A stretch of DNA of 64,000 nt. It comes from DATDEW01 sp046590205 (lineage in GTDB: Bacteria; Bacteroidota; Ignavibacteria; Palsa-1295). Where the stretch lies: the NCBI GenBank assembly GCA_046590205.1, contig JBKJTT010000068.1, forward strand, positions 19,584 through 83,583, given 5' to 3'. Position numbers and translations under genes: made by a program. Of this stretch, positions 47,996 to 57,064 are shown one piece after another (within the stretch, counting starts at the first letter, position 1; the number at the start of each line of letters is the position of its first letter). The notes beneath the pieces are model-generated. The model had not been told where the DNA came from and searched no databases. It saw only the letters and a list, made by a program, of their open reading frames with translations.

Positions 47996-48049
47996 ATGAA
48001 TTATCAATTCAATTCAACAGGTAAAACTACGAAATACAAGAAGAAATAG
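47996..48049 (+). CDS. Possible 17-residue basic micro-ORF with strong ribosome-binding site
   Basis: AAGGAGG (47982-47988) precedes an ATG at 47996 by 7 bases, one of the few perfect Shine-Dalgarno sites in the window. The ORF codes for MNYQFNSTGKTTKYKKK and then stops. It follows the priA hairpin closely. There is no homology to judge by; the composition is basic like ribosomal tails. It may be chance. Confidence 0.25.
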   Translation: MNYQFNSTGKTTKYKKK

Positions 48050-48060
48050 TTTCAACACTA

Positions 48061-48846
48061 TTACAGTAAAAAATCTTTTACGACTTTATTATACTCTTCG
48101 GGTTGGTCAGCGTGGGCTATGTGCCCTGCCCCTTCAATACAAATATGCTGTGCACCGTTAATACCCGTAGCTAACTCATCCGAGAGCGTGACTGGGGTTA
48201 TCTTATCTATTGAGCCGGAGATGGCGAGCGTCTTGTTTTTGACTAAAGGAAGCATCTTTCTGAAATCTGGACTCCAAGTCGCCTGCCAACTTGCAAGATA
48301 AGCATCCTTATCTTTACGAGCCATAGCATAGATGGCTTCATCCAATGTTTCCCTGTCAATATAAGGTTTGAATACGAGCGGTATCCTCTCCTTTGCAAAT
48401 TCAGAGAGTGTCTTCGTATCAAGTGCTACCTTTGCACGCGGGAGAATGGCATCCTTATCAGTATGATAGGCAAATGTATTACCCAGCACGATCTTATCAA
48501 GAGTTGTCAATCCAAGTTCTATCGCTTGTAAGATAATAACACCTCCCATTGAATTACCAACCCAATGTGCCTTTTCGTAGCCAAGTTGTTTAATGATGGC
48601 ATCAACATCAAGTGCAAATTCTTTGAGTGTAATTGGGAGGGTGTTTCCGTCTCTATCACGAGCATCGGAGTCACCGGAGCCCCGCATATCAATCGCCGCA
48701 ACGGAGTAACCAAGTGAGTTAAAATACTGCAACTGATACTTCCAACTCGTCCTATCCGCGCCAACACCATGCAAGAAGACAATCAGCTCTTTCTCACCTT
48801 TGAGAAAGTCGAGTGCTATGTTTATGTTTCTGAGATTACTGTACAT
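48061..48846 (-). CDS. Alpha/beta-hydrolase
   Basis: 261 residues. Oxyanion-hole motif FLHGVGADRTSW is near residue 25, nucleophile elbow GNSMGG has Ser99, a probable acid lies in GSIDKITPV near 215, and His is in GAGHIAHADQPEEY near 240. The compact cap domain and DMRGSGDSD strand match the 3-oxoadipate-enol-lactonase/haloperoxidase-like group. Substrate unknown, no signal peptide. Its start overlaps the upstream OmpA/PD40 gene by 11 bases, so the two are translated from one message. Confidence 0.85.
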   Translation of the reverse strand: MYSNLRNINIALDFLKGEKELIVFLHGVGADRTSWKYQLQYFNSLGYSVAAIDMRGSGDSDARDRDGNTLPITLKEFALDVDAIIKQLGYEKAHWVGNSMGGVIILQAIELGLTTLDKIVLGNTFAYHTDKDAILPRAKVALDTKTLSEFAKERIPLVFKPYIDRETLDEAIYAMARKDKDAYLASWQATWSPDFRKMLPLVKNKTLAISGSIDKITPVTLSDELATGINGAQHICIEGAGHIAHADQPEEYNKVVKDFLL

Positions 48847-50725
48847 TCCCTGTTATCATCATCTCGACGCGGCGGTTTTTGGCCCTCGCGGTGTCATCGG
48901 AGCCACCTACAATTGGTTTTGACTTGCCGTATCCTTTTGCTGTCATGCGACGTGCAGGAATACCTTTGCTTGTAAGAAATTGCATTACGCTCTTAGCTCT
49001 GTCTTCAGAAAGTTTGTTGTTGTAGTCATCGTTACCAACATCATCGGTATGTCCACCTACTTCGATCGTTGCATTCTTGTTCTTCTGTAGGAATCCAACA
49101 ACGCGGTCAAGCTCAAGTTTACTTTCAGAGAGTAACTCACTCTTATTAAAATCAAAATATACATTTTTAAACTCTGATATTGAGCCAACCTCAATAGGAG
49201 TTAGTTCAAGATCAAGTTGCTTTCTATCGAACGAACCTGTTACAGGTGTATTATATCGTTCTGAACGAGGCAAGTACCCATTCGCAACTGCTTGCAAACC
49301 GAATCGGTGACCACGCTGCATTGAAAGAATATATGTACCCGTTACTTCATCGCTGAAAACACTAAAGGAGTTCTTTCCTTCGGTGAGTTCGTCAACGAAT
49401 ATCTCTGCCTTGACGGGCTTACCTGTTATTTTGTCCGTTACTTTTCCCGCTAAGATAATAATTGGTCGCGGAGCGATCGCAGTATCTTGAGGACGTAATT
49501 TAACCTGATAAAACCTTGATTTGCCGTTTCGATTACTTACGAAGTACGCCGTCTCGCCATCAGGAGAAATTGAAAATCCGTAGTCTCCGTAAGGTGAATT
49601 GAATGGGGGCGGCAAGATAACAGGGTCAGAAAAACCTTTGTCGGTTAAGCGAGACATATAGATATCATCGCCTCCCGAAGTACCTGAAGGGCAGTCTTTG
49701 CATGGTTTGTCGGATGAAAAATAAAGCGTCGCCCCATCTGCGGCCATGAAAGGATATGTCTCTGCACCGATAGAATTTACTTTCCCGTTCGGACTGCGTA
49801 CAGAATCCCACCCACCCTTTTCATTTATTTCCGCAATCCATAGGTCATCGTCGCCTTCACCGGACATTCCATAGTCACCCGTTTTACCAAAGTTATCGCT
49901 AAAGATAACATATCGTCCATCGGGTGTTACGGTGTTCTCACATCTAATAAAACCGCGATAAAATTTTGCCGCACCGTTCGTATTTACGATCTTATATAGT
50001 TTTTCTTTTTGATAGACAGCGCGGGCATCAGGTGCACGTTCAAAAAGCTCTCTCTCTTCGGGTGTCTCTTGTTGTGTCTTTTGCTGTACTTGAATTTGAT
50101 AATTGAATGTGGCGTTGCTCTTGGCAATATACACATTATTTATCTCACCTTGCACAGGTGTTGGCTTGGTAAAATTTTTCGTAACTCTCTTCTTCGTATT
50201 TATCTTCTTGACTTTTCTTTTCTTATCGAAGATAGTATCTTGAGTGATAATCTCTTCTTCGACAATCTTCGTCTGTGCAACTGTCACACCTGCGCCACCG
50301 ACAAAGTAAATTATATCACCGCGAGGATGGACAGTCGGGTTATTTTGAGATGCACTGTTATTTAGGGGTAATCCCGGATTAATAGGTATTGTCCAGCCGG
50401 TATCTGTTAAAAGTCGATAGTATATCTCTCCATCCCACGGCTGCATAGGGTCAGGTGACGAAACGCGCCACGACTCGCCTTTCATCGGCGGGCGACGTGA
50501 TCCGAATACCATCATTTTTCCGTCAAGCGAAAACGTTGGGCGGTCATCGGCAGAGTCAAGCAAAGGGAGATTCCACTCTACTGCAATGAGCGAATCGTTA
50601 CGAGCAATAGCGGAATTTACAAGCTTGGACGAATCCTGCTTGGACGTCTTTTTGCGCTGGGCATCTGCCCCACCCGCAAAAAGCATAAGAGAAAACAGTA
50701 TGATAAGGATACTTTTTAGCTTCAC
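48836..50725 (-). CDS. OmpA-family lipoprotein-like protein with PD40 propeller
   Basis: 629 residues from a GTG at 50725, directly before the signal peptide (LKSILIILFSLMLFAGGADAQ); an upstream Met would place 28 residues antisense to the divergent gene. PD40/TolB-like blades are TFSLDGKMMVFGSRR, PDGRYVIFSDNFG, ADGATLYFSSD and PDGETAYFVSNRNG. A carboxypeptidase-regulatory-like fold is near ILAGKVTDKITGKPV, and an OmpA peptidoglycan-binding domain ends the protein (HTDDVGNDDYNNKLSEDRA, AKNRRVEMMI). This architecture is common in gliding/T9SS bacteria (PorE-like), so a T9SS-associated role is possible. Confidence 0.85.
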   Translation of the reverse strand: MKLKSILIILFSLMLFAGGADAQRKKTSKQDSSKLVNSAIARNDSLIAVEWNLPLLDSADDRPTFSLDGKMMVFGSRRPPMKGESWRVSSPDPMQPWDGEIYYRLLTDTGWTIPINPGLPLNNSASQNNPTVHPRGDIIYFVGGAGVTVAQTKIVEEEIITQDTIFDKKRKVKKINTKKRVTKNFTKPTPVQGEINNVYIAKSNATFNYQIQVQQKTQQETPEERELFERAPDARAVYQKEKLYKIVNTNGAAKFYRGFIRCENTVTPDGRYVIFSDNFGKTGDYGMSGEGDDDLWIAEINEKGGWDSVRSPNGKVNSIGAETYPFMAADGATLYFSSDKPCKDCPSGTSGGDDIYMSRLTDKGFSDPVILPPPFNSPYGDYGFSISPDGETAYFVSNRNGKSRFYQVKLRPQDTAIAPRPIIILAGKVTDKITGKPVKAEIFVDELTEGKNSFSVFSDEVTGTYILSMQRGHRFGLQAVANGYLPRSERYNTPVTGSFDRKQLDLELTPIEVGSISEFKNVYFDFNKSELLSESKLELDRVVGFLQKNKNATIEVGGHTDDVGNDDYNNKLSEDRAKSVMQFLTSKGIPARRMTAKGYGKSKPIVGGSDDTARAKNRRVEMMITGNVQ

Positions 50726-50776
50726 GTGGTTACTATACTGTATTTTCAACCTTTTGTAACGCGTTTTGGGGCTGGT

Positions 50777-51358
50777 ATGTCCCATTTTATGACATACGAA
50801 GAATTCCATAGTACACCGTTCACGCTTGAATCCGAGCGGCTCATGATTCGTCGGCTAACGATGGCTGATGATGAAGCGGTCTATGCCTACGGGAAAGATG
50901 TAGATGTTGCACGGTATGTCATATTTCCCCGGCATGAAAGTATCGCTGATTCACGCGAGTTCATCGTTAAGATGCTAGAGAACTACGAGATTAGTGAACC
51001 ATCCTCGTATGGTATCACCCTCAAGAATAACGGAAAACTTATCGGCACCATCGGCTTTGCAGATTGGGAAAAGGAACATAATCGTGTCGAGATAGGATAT
51101 GCTATTGGAAAAGAGTATTGGAACAAAGGATTCGTGACCGAAGCGACAAAAGTTTTGATCGACTTCCTCTTCACGAACACTGACCTTATCCGTATAGAAT
51201 CACGCTGTCAGCCCGCAAACATCGGGAGCTTTCGCGTGATGGAAAAAGCAGGCATGACCTACGAAGGTACACTCCGCAAGCATACATTCTATAAAGACGT
51301 GCAACATGATATGAAGTATTATTCTATTCTCCGCGAAGAATGGTCGAGCCGATCATAA
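50777..51358 (+). CDS. GNAT N-acetyltransferase (RimJ/RimL-like)
   Basis: 193 residues from the ATG at 50777 (MSHFMTYEEFHSTPFTLESERLMIRRL). The RimJ/L pattern is clear: LMIRRLTMADDEAVYAY, NRVEIGYAIGKEYWNKGFVTEATKVLIDFLF and RIESRCQPANIGSFRVMEKAGMTYEGTLRKH. It acetylates an amine, possibly a protein N-terminus; target unknown. Divergent from the OmpA/PD40 gene; overlaps grpB by 19 bases. Confidence 0.88.
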   Translation: MSHFMTYEEFHSTPFTLESERLMIRRLTMADDEAVYAYGKDVDVARYVIFPRHESIADSREFIVKMLENYEISEPSSYGITLKNNGKLIGTIGFADWEKEHNRVEIGYAIGKEYWNKGFVTEATKVLIDFLFTNTDLIRIESRCQPANIGSFRVMEKAGMTYEGTLRKHTFYKDVQHDMKYYSILREEWSSRS

Positions 51359-51861
51359 TTGTCCCATACGATACAGACTGGAAGAACCTCTATGAAATAG
51401 AGAAGCGTGAGATTGTTGGTTATATCGGCGAATACATCCAAGACATCCAACATATCGGCAGTACATCGGTCCAGGGTCTTGCAGCAAAACCAATAATAGA
51501 CATGATGATTGGTATTCGTTCGCTTGATGATGCGAGGCACTGCATTCCGCCTCTTGAAGTGATGGGGTATGAGTATGTTCCGGAGTTCGAGAAAGACCTA
51601 CCTATGCGGCGATACCTGCGTAAATCAAAGGATGGTATTCGGACACATCATATACACATGGTTGAGAGATCGAGTGATTTCTGGAATAAGCATATTGCAT
51701 TCAGAGATATACTGCGTTCTAACACAACTCTCCGCGATGAATATGCAACCCTAAAATACCGGCTTGCCCAAGTCTATCATGATGATAGGGAAGGATATAC
51801 AGACGCGAAGACAGACTTCATCGAAACTGCTCTTTCCGCCCACAAAATCCGCAGTTCCTAA
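51340..51861 (+). CDS. GrpB-family nucleotidyltransferase-like protein
   Basis: 173 residues. The family signature is present in order: IIIVPYDTDWKNLYEIEKREI, QDIQHIGSTSVQGLAAKPIIDMMIGI, and RTHHIHMVE...FWNKHIAFRDILRSN. GrpB proteins share the nucleotidyltransferase fold (the GSTSV...DMMI strand is equivalent to GS-DxD); biochemical role uncertain. Overlap with the acetyltransferase gene implies coupled translation. Confidence 0.85.
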   Translation: MVEPIIIVPYDTDWKNLYEIEKREIVGYIGEYIQDIQHIGSTSVQGLAAKPIIDMMIGIRSLDDARHCIPPLEVMGYEYVPEFEKDLPMRRYLRKSKDGIRTHHIHMVERSSDFWNKHIAFRDILRSNTTLRDEYATLKYRLAQVYHDDREGYTDAKTDFIETALSAHKIRSS

Positions 51862-51943
51862 GAACCCAATCCCGAAACTTTGCCTGACCGAAAAGCGTAC
51901 GGACGGTGTTCACATTACCCTCATTTTTACATAACATACGACC

Positions 51944-54874
51944 ATGCTCAAACGTCTTTCGCTCTTTGTACTACTTATAATCTCGGGTACAACTGCATTC
52001 GCGCAGTATGCACCGAAACAGAATACTTCACCTGACGGGAAATATACCTATATGACCGTCAGCAATGATCCGCTCGCCGCACGTATCTATACACTGAAGA
52101 ACGGACTCACGGTCTATCTATCCGTGATGAAGAACGAGCCGCGCATCCAGACGGTCGTTGCAGTCCGTGCCGGCAGCAAACATGATCCGGCAGATGCAAC
52201 AGGTCTTGCTCATTATCTCGAGCACATGCTTTTCAAGGGTACTGATAAATTCGGTTCGCTCGACTTTCAGAAAGAATTACCACTGTTAATAGATATTGAG
52301 CGTCGGTATGAATATTATCGCCGTACGACCGACCCCCAAACTCGCAAGAAGATGTACCATGAGATAGATTCTGTCTCCGGTCTGGCTGCTACCTTCGCTA
52401 TCGCGAATGAGTTTGATAAGATGGGTACCGGAATCGGTGCTCGCGGTACGAATGCAAGCACATGGTTCGATTATACTCGCTATGTAAATGACATTCCTGC
52501 AAACCAACTCAAGAAATGGTTGATGCTCGAGTCAGAGCGTTATCGCAATCCGCAGATGCGTCTGTTCCATACAGAGCTTGAAGCAGTCTATGAAGAAAAG
52601 AATCGCGGCATTGATGATGACAACAATGCCGTCTTCGAACTTACACTTGCTGAGCTTTTCAAAAAACATACCTACGGCACACAAACGACCATTGGCACGG
52701 TCGAACATTTGAAGAATCCCTCAATCTTACGCATCAAGGAATACTTCCGTCGCAACTACCTCCCAAACAATATGTGTATTGCGCTTTCAGGAGACTTTAA
52801 TCCAGATGAAGTTATTCGCTTGATAGATGCATCATTTGCATGGATGGACCCAGCATTTATACAACAACCTGTCTTCCCTCCTGAAGACCCGATCACATCG
52901 CCTATCCGCAAGGAAGTATTTGGTCCTGACCCGGAAAATATCATGATGGGTTTTCGCTTCACCGGTATCAATACCCGCGAGGCAGACATGATGCGTATGA
53001 CTGATATGATACTTGCAAACTCAACAGCAGGTCTTATCGATCTGAACCTCAACCAACAGCAAAAGGTACTTTCAGCCGGTTCATGGCAATTCCCGCAGCT
53101 GGATTATAGTATGCACTTCCTCTTTGGTAATCCGCTTGAAGGACAAACGCTTGAGGATGTTGAAAAACTTCTGCTCGGTGAAATTGAAAAAGTTAAGAAA
53201 GGTCAGTTCGATGATGCGCTTATGCCTGCTATCATCAATGACCTCTTGGTAAAGCAGATGCGCGAGTATGAAAGCAACAATACACGCGCGAACAACATGG
53301 CTGATGCTTATATCAGCTTCACGCCGTGGGAAGAGTATCTCGGCTTCATTGACCGCCTCTCGAAGTTCACGAAGAAGGATATAATGGAATTCGCCAAAAA
53401 GCATTATGACAACAACTATGTTGTAGTCTATAAGCGTCTTGGTAAACGTGATGTACCCAAAGTCGAGAAACCCGCTATCACGCCTGTTGCCGTCAACCGC
53501 GACGCAGAGTCACCGTTCTTAAAAGCACTTCTCGGCGCACCGGCTGATAAACTAACTCCTCGTTTTCTTGACTACAAAGCAGACATCAAAGAAACGAAAG
53601 TCAACAGCAACATCCCCGTCTTTTATCTGAAGAACAATGAGAACAAGCTCTTCACGATGTACTACAAGTTCGATATGGGTACACGTCACGACAAGAAGCT
53701 TTCATTTGCGCTTAACTACCTTGACTACCTTGGCACTGATAAGATGTCAGCCGCAGATGTAAAGAAAAAGCTCTATACTCTTGGCTTGAACTTCGGTGTC
53801 TTTGCTGCCGAGGATGAATCATATATCTACCTCTCCGGCTTGCAGAAGAACTTTGCTGAAGGTGTGAAGTTCTTCGAGAACGTACTTGCAAATGTCAAGG
53901 GCGATGATGAAGCACTTCAAGGGCTTGTCGGGGTTGAACTCAAGAACCGCGACGACGCAAAACGCGATAAGGGCAAGATACTCTTCTCCGCGATGATGAA
54001 CTACGGCTCACGCGGCAAGATCAACCCTGTGACCGACATCCTTAGCGAGAACGAGCTTAAATCGCTTAGCTCAAAAGAACTTGTCTCAAAGATAAAAGAC
54101 CTGACTAAGTATCCGCATCGCGTTCTTTACTACGGACCTGATGAGATGCAGCAGGTCGTGAATGTAGTTGCCAAAGAGCACAAATCACCGGCATCGTTCT
54201 ACCAGATAGCGAACGTGCCAGATTATCCGTTCGCAGAAACGGACGAGAACAAAGTGTACTTTGTGAACTTTGATATGGCACAGTCAGAGGTTATCATGCT
54301 CTCGAAGGAGTATAACTACGACGGAGCGAAAGTACCCGTCCAGACACTTTACAATGAGTACTTCGGCGGCGGCATGAGCTCGATTGTTTTCCAAGAGATA
54401 CGCGAATCAAAAGCACTCGCATATTCTGCCTGGAGCGGATTCGATAACGGAAACAAAAAGGGCGACCCAAACTACATCTTCTCATATATCGGTACACAAG
54501 CCGATAAACTCCCTGAAGCACTTACAGCGATGAACGAGATACTCAACAATCTGCCGAAATCCGATGGCGCATTCTTACAAGCAAAGGATGCTATCTTGAA
54601 GAAGATAGAATCGGAGCGCATCACTCGTACAGGGATCTTAATGAACTACGAGAATGCAAAGAAGCTCGGACTCGAGAGCGACATTCGCCGCAGCACGTAT
54701 GCAGCAGTCCCGACAATGTCGTTCGAGGACATCAAACGTTTCCAGGAGCAGTACATCAAGAATAACAAGTACACGTTCTTAGTGCTCGGTTCACGCGATA
54801 AAGTAGATCTCAAGAAACTTGGCGAGTGGGGCAAGGTACAAGAGTTATCATTAGAAGAAGTGTTCGGATACTAA
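51944..54874 (+). CDS. Secreted M16-family zinc metalloprotease
   Basis: 976 residues, signal peptide MLKRLSLFVLLIISGTTAFAQ. The inverted zinc motif HxxEH is HYLEH at residues 90-94, with the third ligand region at ELEAVYEE (about 211-218). Two M16 halves are present: the active half to about residue 500, and a second inactive-type half (GGGMSSIVFQEIRESKALAYSAWSGF near 805) that forms the rest of the clam-shell chamber. Likely periplasmic and peptide-degrading, like pitrilysin-type proteins of Bacteroidota. Strong terminator follows. Confidence 0.9.
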   Translation: MLKRLSLFVLLIISGTTAFAQYAPKQNTSPDGKYTYMTVSNDPLAARIYTLKNGLTVYLSVMKNEPRIQTVVAVRAGSKHDPADATGLAHYLEHMLFKGTDKFGSLDFQKELPLLIDIERRYEYYRRTTDPQTRKKMYHEIDSVSGLAATFAIANEFDKMGTGIGARGTNASTWFDYTRYVNDIPANQLKKWLMLESERYRNPQMRLFHTELEAVYEEKNRGIDDDNNAVFELTLAELFKKHTYGTQTTIGTVEHLKNPSILRIKEYFRRNYLPNNMCIALSGDFNPDEVIRLIDASFAWMDPAFIQQPVFPPEDPITSPIRKEVFGPDPENIMMGFRFTGINTREADMMRMTDMILANSTAGLIDLNLNQQQKVLSAGSWQFPQLDYSMHFLFGNPLEGQTLEDVEKLLLGEIEKVKKGQFDDALMPAIINDLLVKQMREYESNNTRANNMADAYISFTPWEEYLGFIDRLSKFTKKDIMEFAKKHYDNNYVVVYKRLGKRDVPKVEKPAITPVAVNRDAESPFLKALLGAPADKLTPRFLDYKADIKETKVNSNIPVFYLKNNENKLFTMYYKFDMGTRHDKKLSFALNYLDYLGTDKMSAADVKKKLYTLGLNFGVFAAEDESYIYLSGLQKNFAEGVKFFENVLANVKGDDEALQGLVGVELKNRDDAKRDKGKILFSAMMNYGSRGKINPVTDILSENELKSLSSKELVSKIKDLTKYPHRVLYYGPDEMQQVVNVVAKEHKSPASFYQIANVPDYPFAETDENKVYFVNFDMAQSEVIMLSKEYNYDGAKVPVQTLYNEYFGGGMSSIVFQEIRESKALAYSAWSGFDNGNKKGDPNYIFSYIGTQADKLPEALTAMNEILNNLPKSDGAFLQAKDAILKKIESERITRTGILMNYENAKKLGLESDIRRSTYAAVPTMSFEDIKRFQEQYIKNNKYTFLVLGSRDKVDLKKLGEWGKVQELSLEEVFGY

Positions 54875-54901
54875 GGTTATCACGATAGTATCTTCCCTCG
54901 T

Positions 54902-54930
54902 AAGGGCACGTCAAGCGTGCCCTTTTTTAT
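54902..54930 (+). terminator. Rho-independent terminator after M16 protease gene
   Basis: AAGGGCACG (54902-54910) pairs with CGTGCCCTT (54916-54924), 5-base loop, followed directly by a T-run (TTTTTTATTTT). Confidence 0.88.
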
Positions 54931-54957
54931 TTTCCTTCCAATTTGGAATTGCATTCG

Positions 54958-54965
54958 TATATTTG
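54958..54965 (+). promoter_or_regulatory. Candidate -7 promoter box of restriction-modification gene
   Basis: TATATTTG matches TAnnTTTG and lies 27 bases before the ATG at 54992. A TTTG (54942) is present but only 12 bases upstream, so the -33 element is doubtful. Confidence 0.35.
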
Positions 54966-55826
54966 CATATCATCTATTCGCTTTATACCTTATGTCCCGT
55001 TTTGATGAAGCTTTTGCCAAAGTACAAGTCCTCGTAGAGCAGTTCGCTGCAAGTGAAGCCGACTATCTCCTCGCGAGCTATCAGGAGTCACAAGTCCGTA
55101 CCGATTACATTGATAAGTTCTGGATTGCGCTCGGATGGGATGTCCGTCATAAATACCAGACTAATCCACGTGAACAGGAAGTAAAAGTCGAGCAGAACCC
55201 CGACGCTAACGCAACAGGCAGAAAAGCTGACTACGCATTTTACTATAAACCTGATTACCGCAATCCAGTCTTCTTCGTTGAAGCAAAGAAACCATCGGTC
55301 AAGCTTCATGGACCAAAGGGCTATCATCAGATACTTAAGTACGGAAAGAATGCCGGCACACCTATCGGCGTACTTATGGACTTCGAGGAATTCCACGTCG
55401 TTGATTGCCGCTACTTGCTGACCGAGGCAGAGTGCTATCCGCTTGCGAAGATAAAGAGCTTTCACTATAAAGAATTTGCAGACCCCGAAAAGTTTGCTGA
55501 CATCTACTGGATATTCTCGCATGAAGCACTCGAAGAAGGGAAGCATAAAGCATTTACGTCAACGCTGCCGAAGCTTCGCGGAAAAGGAAAAGTAAAGATA
55601 CAAGCCGAAGCGGAAAAACCTATTGACGAATCCTTTCTTGCTACGCTCGAAGCATATCGGCTTACGCTTGCAAAAGCATTCAAGAAAGCAGATGAATCGC
55701 TCACCGCAGAAGAACTCACCGAAGCGACGCAGAAGGTCATTGACCGTCTTGTCTTTATCCGCTTCTTAGAGGATAAAAATATCGAAGCCGATTATATCGT
55801 TGACCAGATAGCAGCAAAAAGAGCCA

Positions 55827-55991
55827 CCCCCCAACCCCCTCCACATCATGGAGGGGTAGCTATGACAATGGCTGTCATTGCGAGCGACCGAAGGGAGCGC
55901 GGCAATCTAAAAACTCTCGGTGATGCCGAAAGTCTTGAGATTGCTTCGTCGTCTCTTGCTCCTTCGTCGCAAGAAACTCCTCGCAATGACA
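55827..55991. repeat. In-frame palindromic repeat inside restriction-modification gene
   Basis: The outer arms TGTCATTGCGA (55873-55883) and TCGCAATGACA (55981-55991) are perfect inverse copies; inner arms GCAATCT (near 55912) and AGATTGC (near 55940) also match. Directly upstream, CCCTCC-ACATCAT-GGAGGG (55837-55855) forms a second hairpin. Both resemble repeats normally intergenic in many bacteria, but here they keep the reading frame open and add about 58 codons. Confidence 0.8.
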
Positions 55992-56373
55992 CAAAACGAT
56001 CTACGAACACTTCCGGAAATTCTGCTTGGAAGAGCTTCATCAACTGGAGTAAAGAACTTGACGTAAAGTATAACGGTATCGTCTTTAAGCAGAACGCTAT
56101 TGACTTGCCGTCATTCAAAGCACCCGACGATGTGGTGTTTGCAAAGTTATGCGAAGATATATCCCATTCGCAGTCGCCATTTCTCTTTAGCTATATCCCT
56201 ATTGATATTCTCGGCTCTATCTATGAGCGTTTTCTTGGGAAGGTCGTAACCGCAACGGCAAAACGTGCGGACATCGAAGAGAAACCCGAAGTACGAAAAG
56301 CAGGCGGAGTCTATTACACGCCAAAGTATATTGTTGAGTACATAGTTGCAAACACGGTGGGGAAGATATTGCA

Positions 56374-56450
56374 TGTAAATTTAGGCGATAAGTCCTTATT
56401 TTTAAGCGAAAGATATACCTTTATATGCACTTATAGTCCTTTATATTCCC
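56374..56450 (+). other. Element end with repeated transposase-binding-like sites
   Basis: After the TGT terminus three related sites share (T/A)ATA-(x)CC-TT(T)AT: AGTCCTTAT (CC at 56394), TATACCTTTATAT (CC at 56418) and TATAGTCCTTTATAT (CC at 56438). Spacing of 20-24 bases resembles the multiple transposase-binding sites at Mu and Tn7 ends. The repeats are visible; the role is inferred. Confidence 0.5.
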
Positions 56451-56497
56451 TAAAAATACGACGGATGTGATCCTTTTATGTAAAGATTTGCATTATT

Positions 56498-56517
56498 AAG
56501 GGCCACCGGTGGCCCTT
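56498..56517. repeat. Perfect 20-base palindrome
   Basis: AAGGGCCACCGGTGGCCCTT is self-complementary without a loop. It lies in the non-coding 56451-56700 stretch just inside the element end. Function unknown; cruciform, binding site or terminator. Confidence 0.6.
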
Positions 56518-56573
56518 GGGGAGCTTGACTTTTGATATTTTATGCATATTTGACATTTAGCTTTGGTTTTCTG

Positions 56574-56621
56574 CACGTATTCCTACGACTCGATCTGTCG
56601 AATTTAGTCGTAGGAATAATG
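56574..56621. repeat. Stem-loop inside the element end region
   Basis: ATTCCTACGACT (56579-56590) and AGTCGTAGGAAT (56606-56617) pair perfectly around a 15-base loop; TGCA on the left and its partner on the right extend the stem with one bulge. It lies 80 bases before the small ORF at 56701. Confidence 0.65.
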
Positions 56622-56700
56622 CACTTTTCTTACAGATTGCCCGAACGGGGTGTGCCCCCCAGCGTTGTGTATGATGTTATTACTAAACACATTTGCATCA

Positions 56701-56943
56701 ATGAAAAACAGCATCAATAACATCAGAATCTGGTCACTACAACATGTTGAAATCATCAAGAACTGTGAAACTGCAATTCAAACAGGCATACTCACCGAAG
56801 AACAGTTTGATAAGGTATCCGGTAGGATCGGACTCAACCTCAATATCATCAGAAAGATGTTTGCCGACTATTATGCTCCCTTTCATGCCTACATGAGAAA
56901 ACATCAGATTGATCACCTCCTTGAGATATACGAAATAGCCTAA
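56701..56943 (+). CDS. Small protein of unknown function
   Basis: 80 residues from the ATG at 56701; the open frame continues upstream but those residues look non-coding. It is helical and polar (SINNIRIWSLQHVEIIKNCETAIQ; TGILTEEQFDKVSGRIGLNL; ADYYAPFHAYMRKHQIDHLLEIYEIA). No family recognised. It precedes the adenine methylase gene by 121 bases on the same strand. Confidence 0.5.
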   Translation: MKNSINNIRIWSLQHVEIIKNCETAIQTGILTEEQFDKVSGRIGLNLNIIRKMFADYYAPFHAYMRKHQIDHLLEIYEIA

Positions 56944-57064
56944 ACGACAAAAGCGCATCCGTACTCACCTATAAAAAGATGCTGTAATTCTCGGAACACC
57001 AGTACTCGTTTCTTATACTGTAGAGAGTGGACTCTTGATATTTCTTATTAAATCAAGAACCACG

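Larger units (their letters stand above)
54992..56470 (+). pseudogene. Type IIG (Eco57I-like) restriction-modification gene, truncated by element insertion
   Basis: 492 codons from the ATG at 54992, against about 1,000 or more for the family. The N-terminal nuclease has a PD-(D/E)xK site: Asp80 (GRKADYAFYY) and Glu97-Ala-Lys99 (FFVEAKKPS). A helical linker (VIDRLVFIRFLEDKNIE) leads to the methylase start KYNGIVF, LGSIYERFLG and YYTPKYIVEYIVANTVGKIL (441-460), typical motif-X region of N6-adenine methylases. The SAM (GSG) and NPPY motifs that should follow are absent: after codon 461 the frame reads 31 unrelated residues and stops. Residues 277-334 come from an in-frame palindromic repeat. The nuclease half may still be expressed but the enzyme cannot modify DNA. 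Confidence 0.85.

Noticed and set aside
56650..56700. Upstream extension of the small ORF at 56701
   Set aside because: The added residues are Cys/Met/Leu-rich noise from non-coding DNA; the ATG at 56701 starts normal protein composition.
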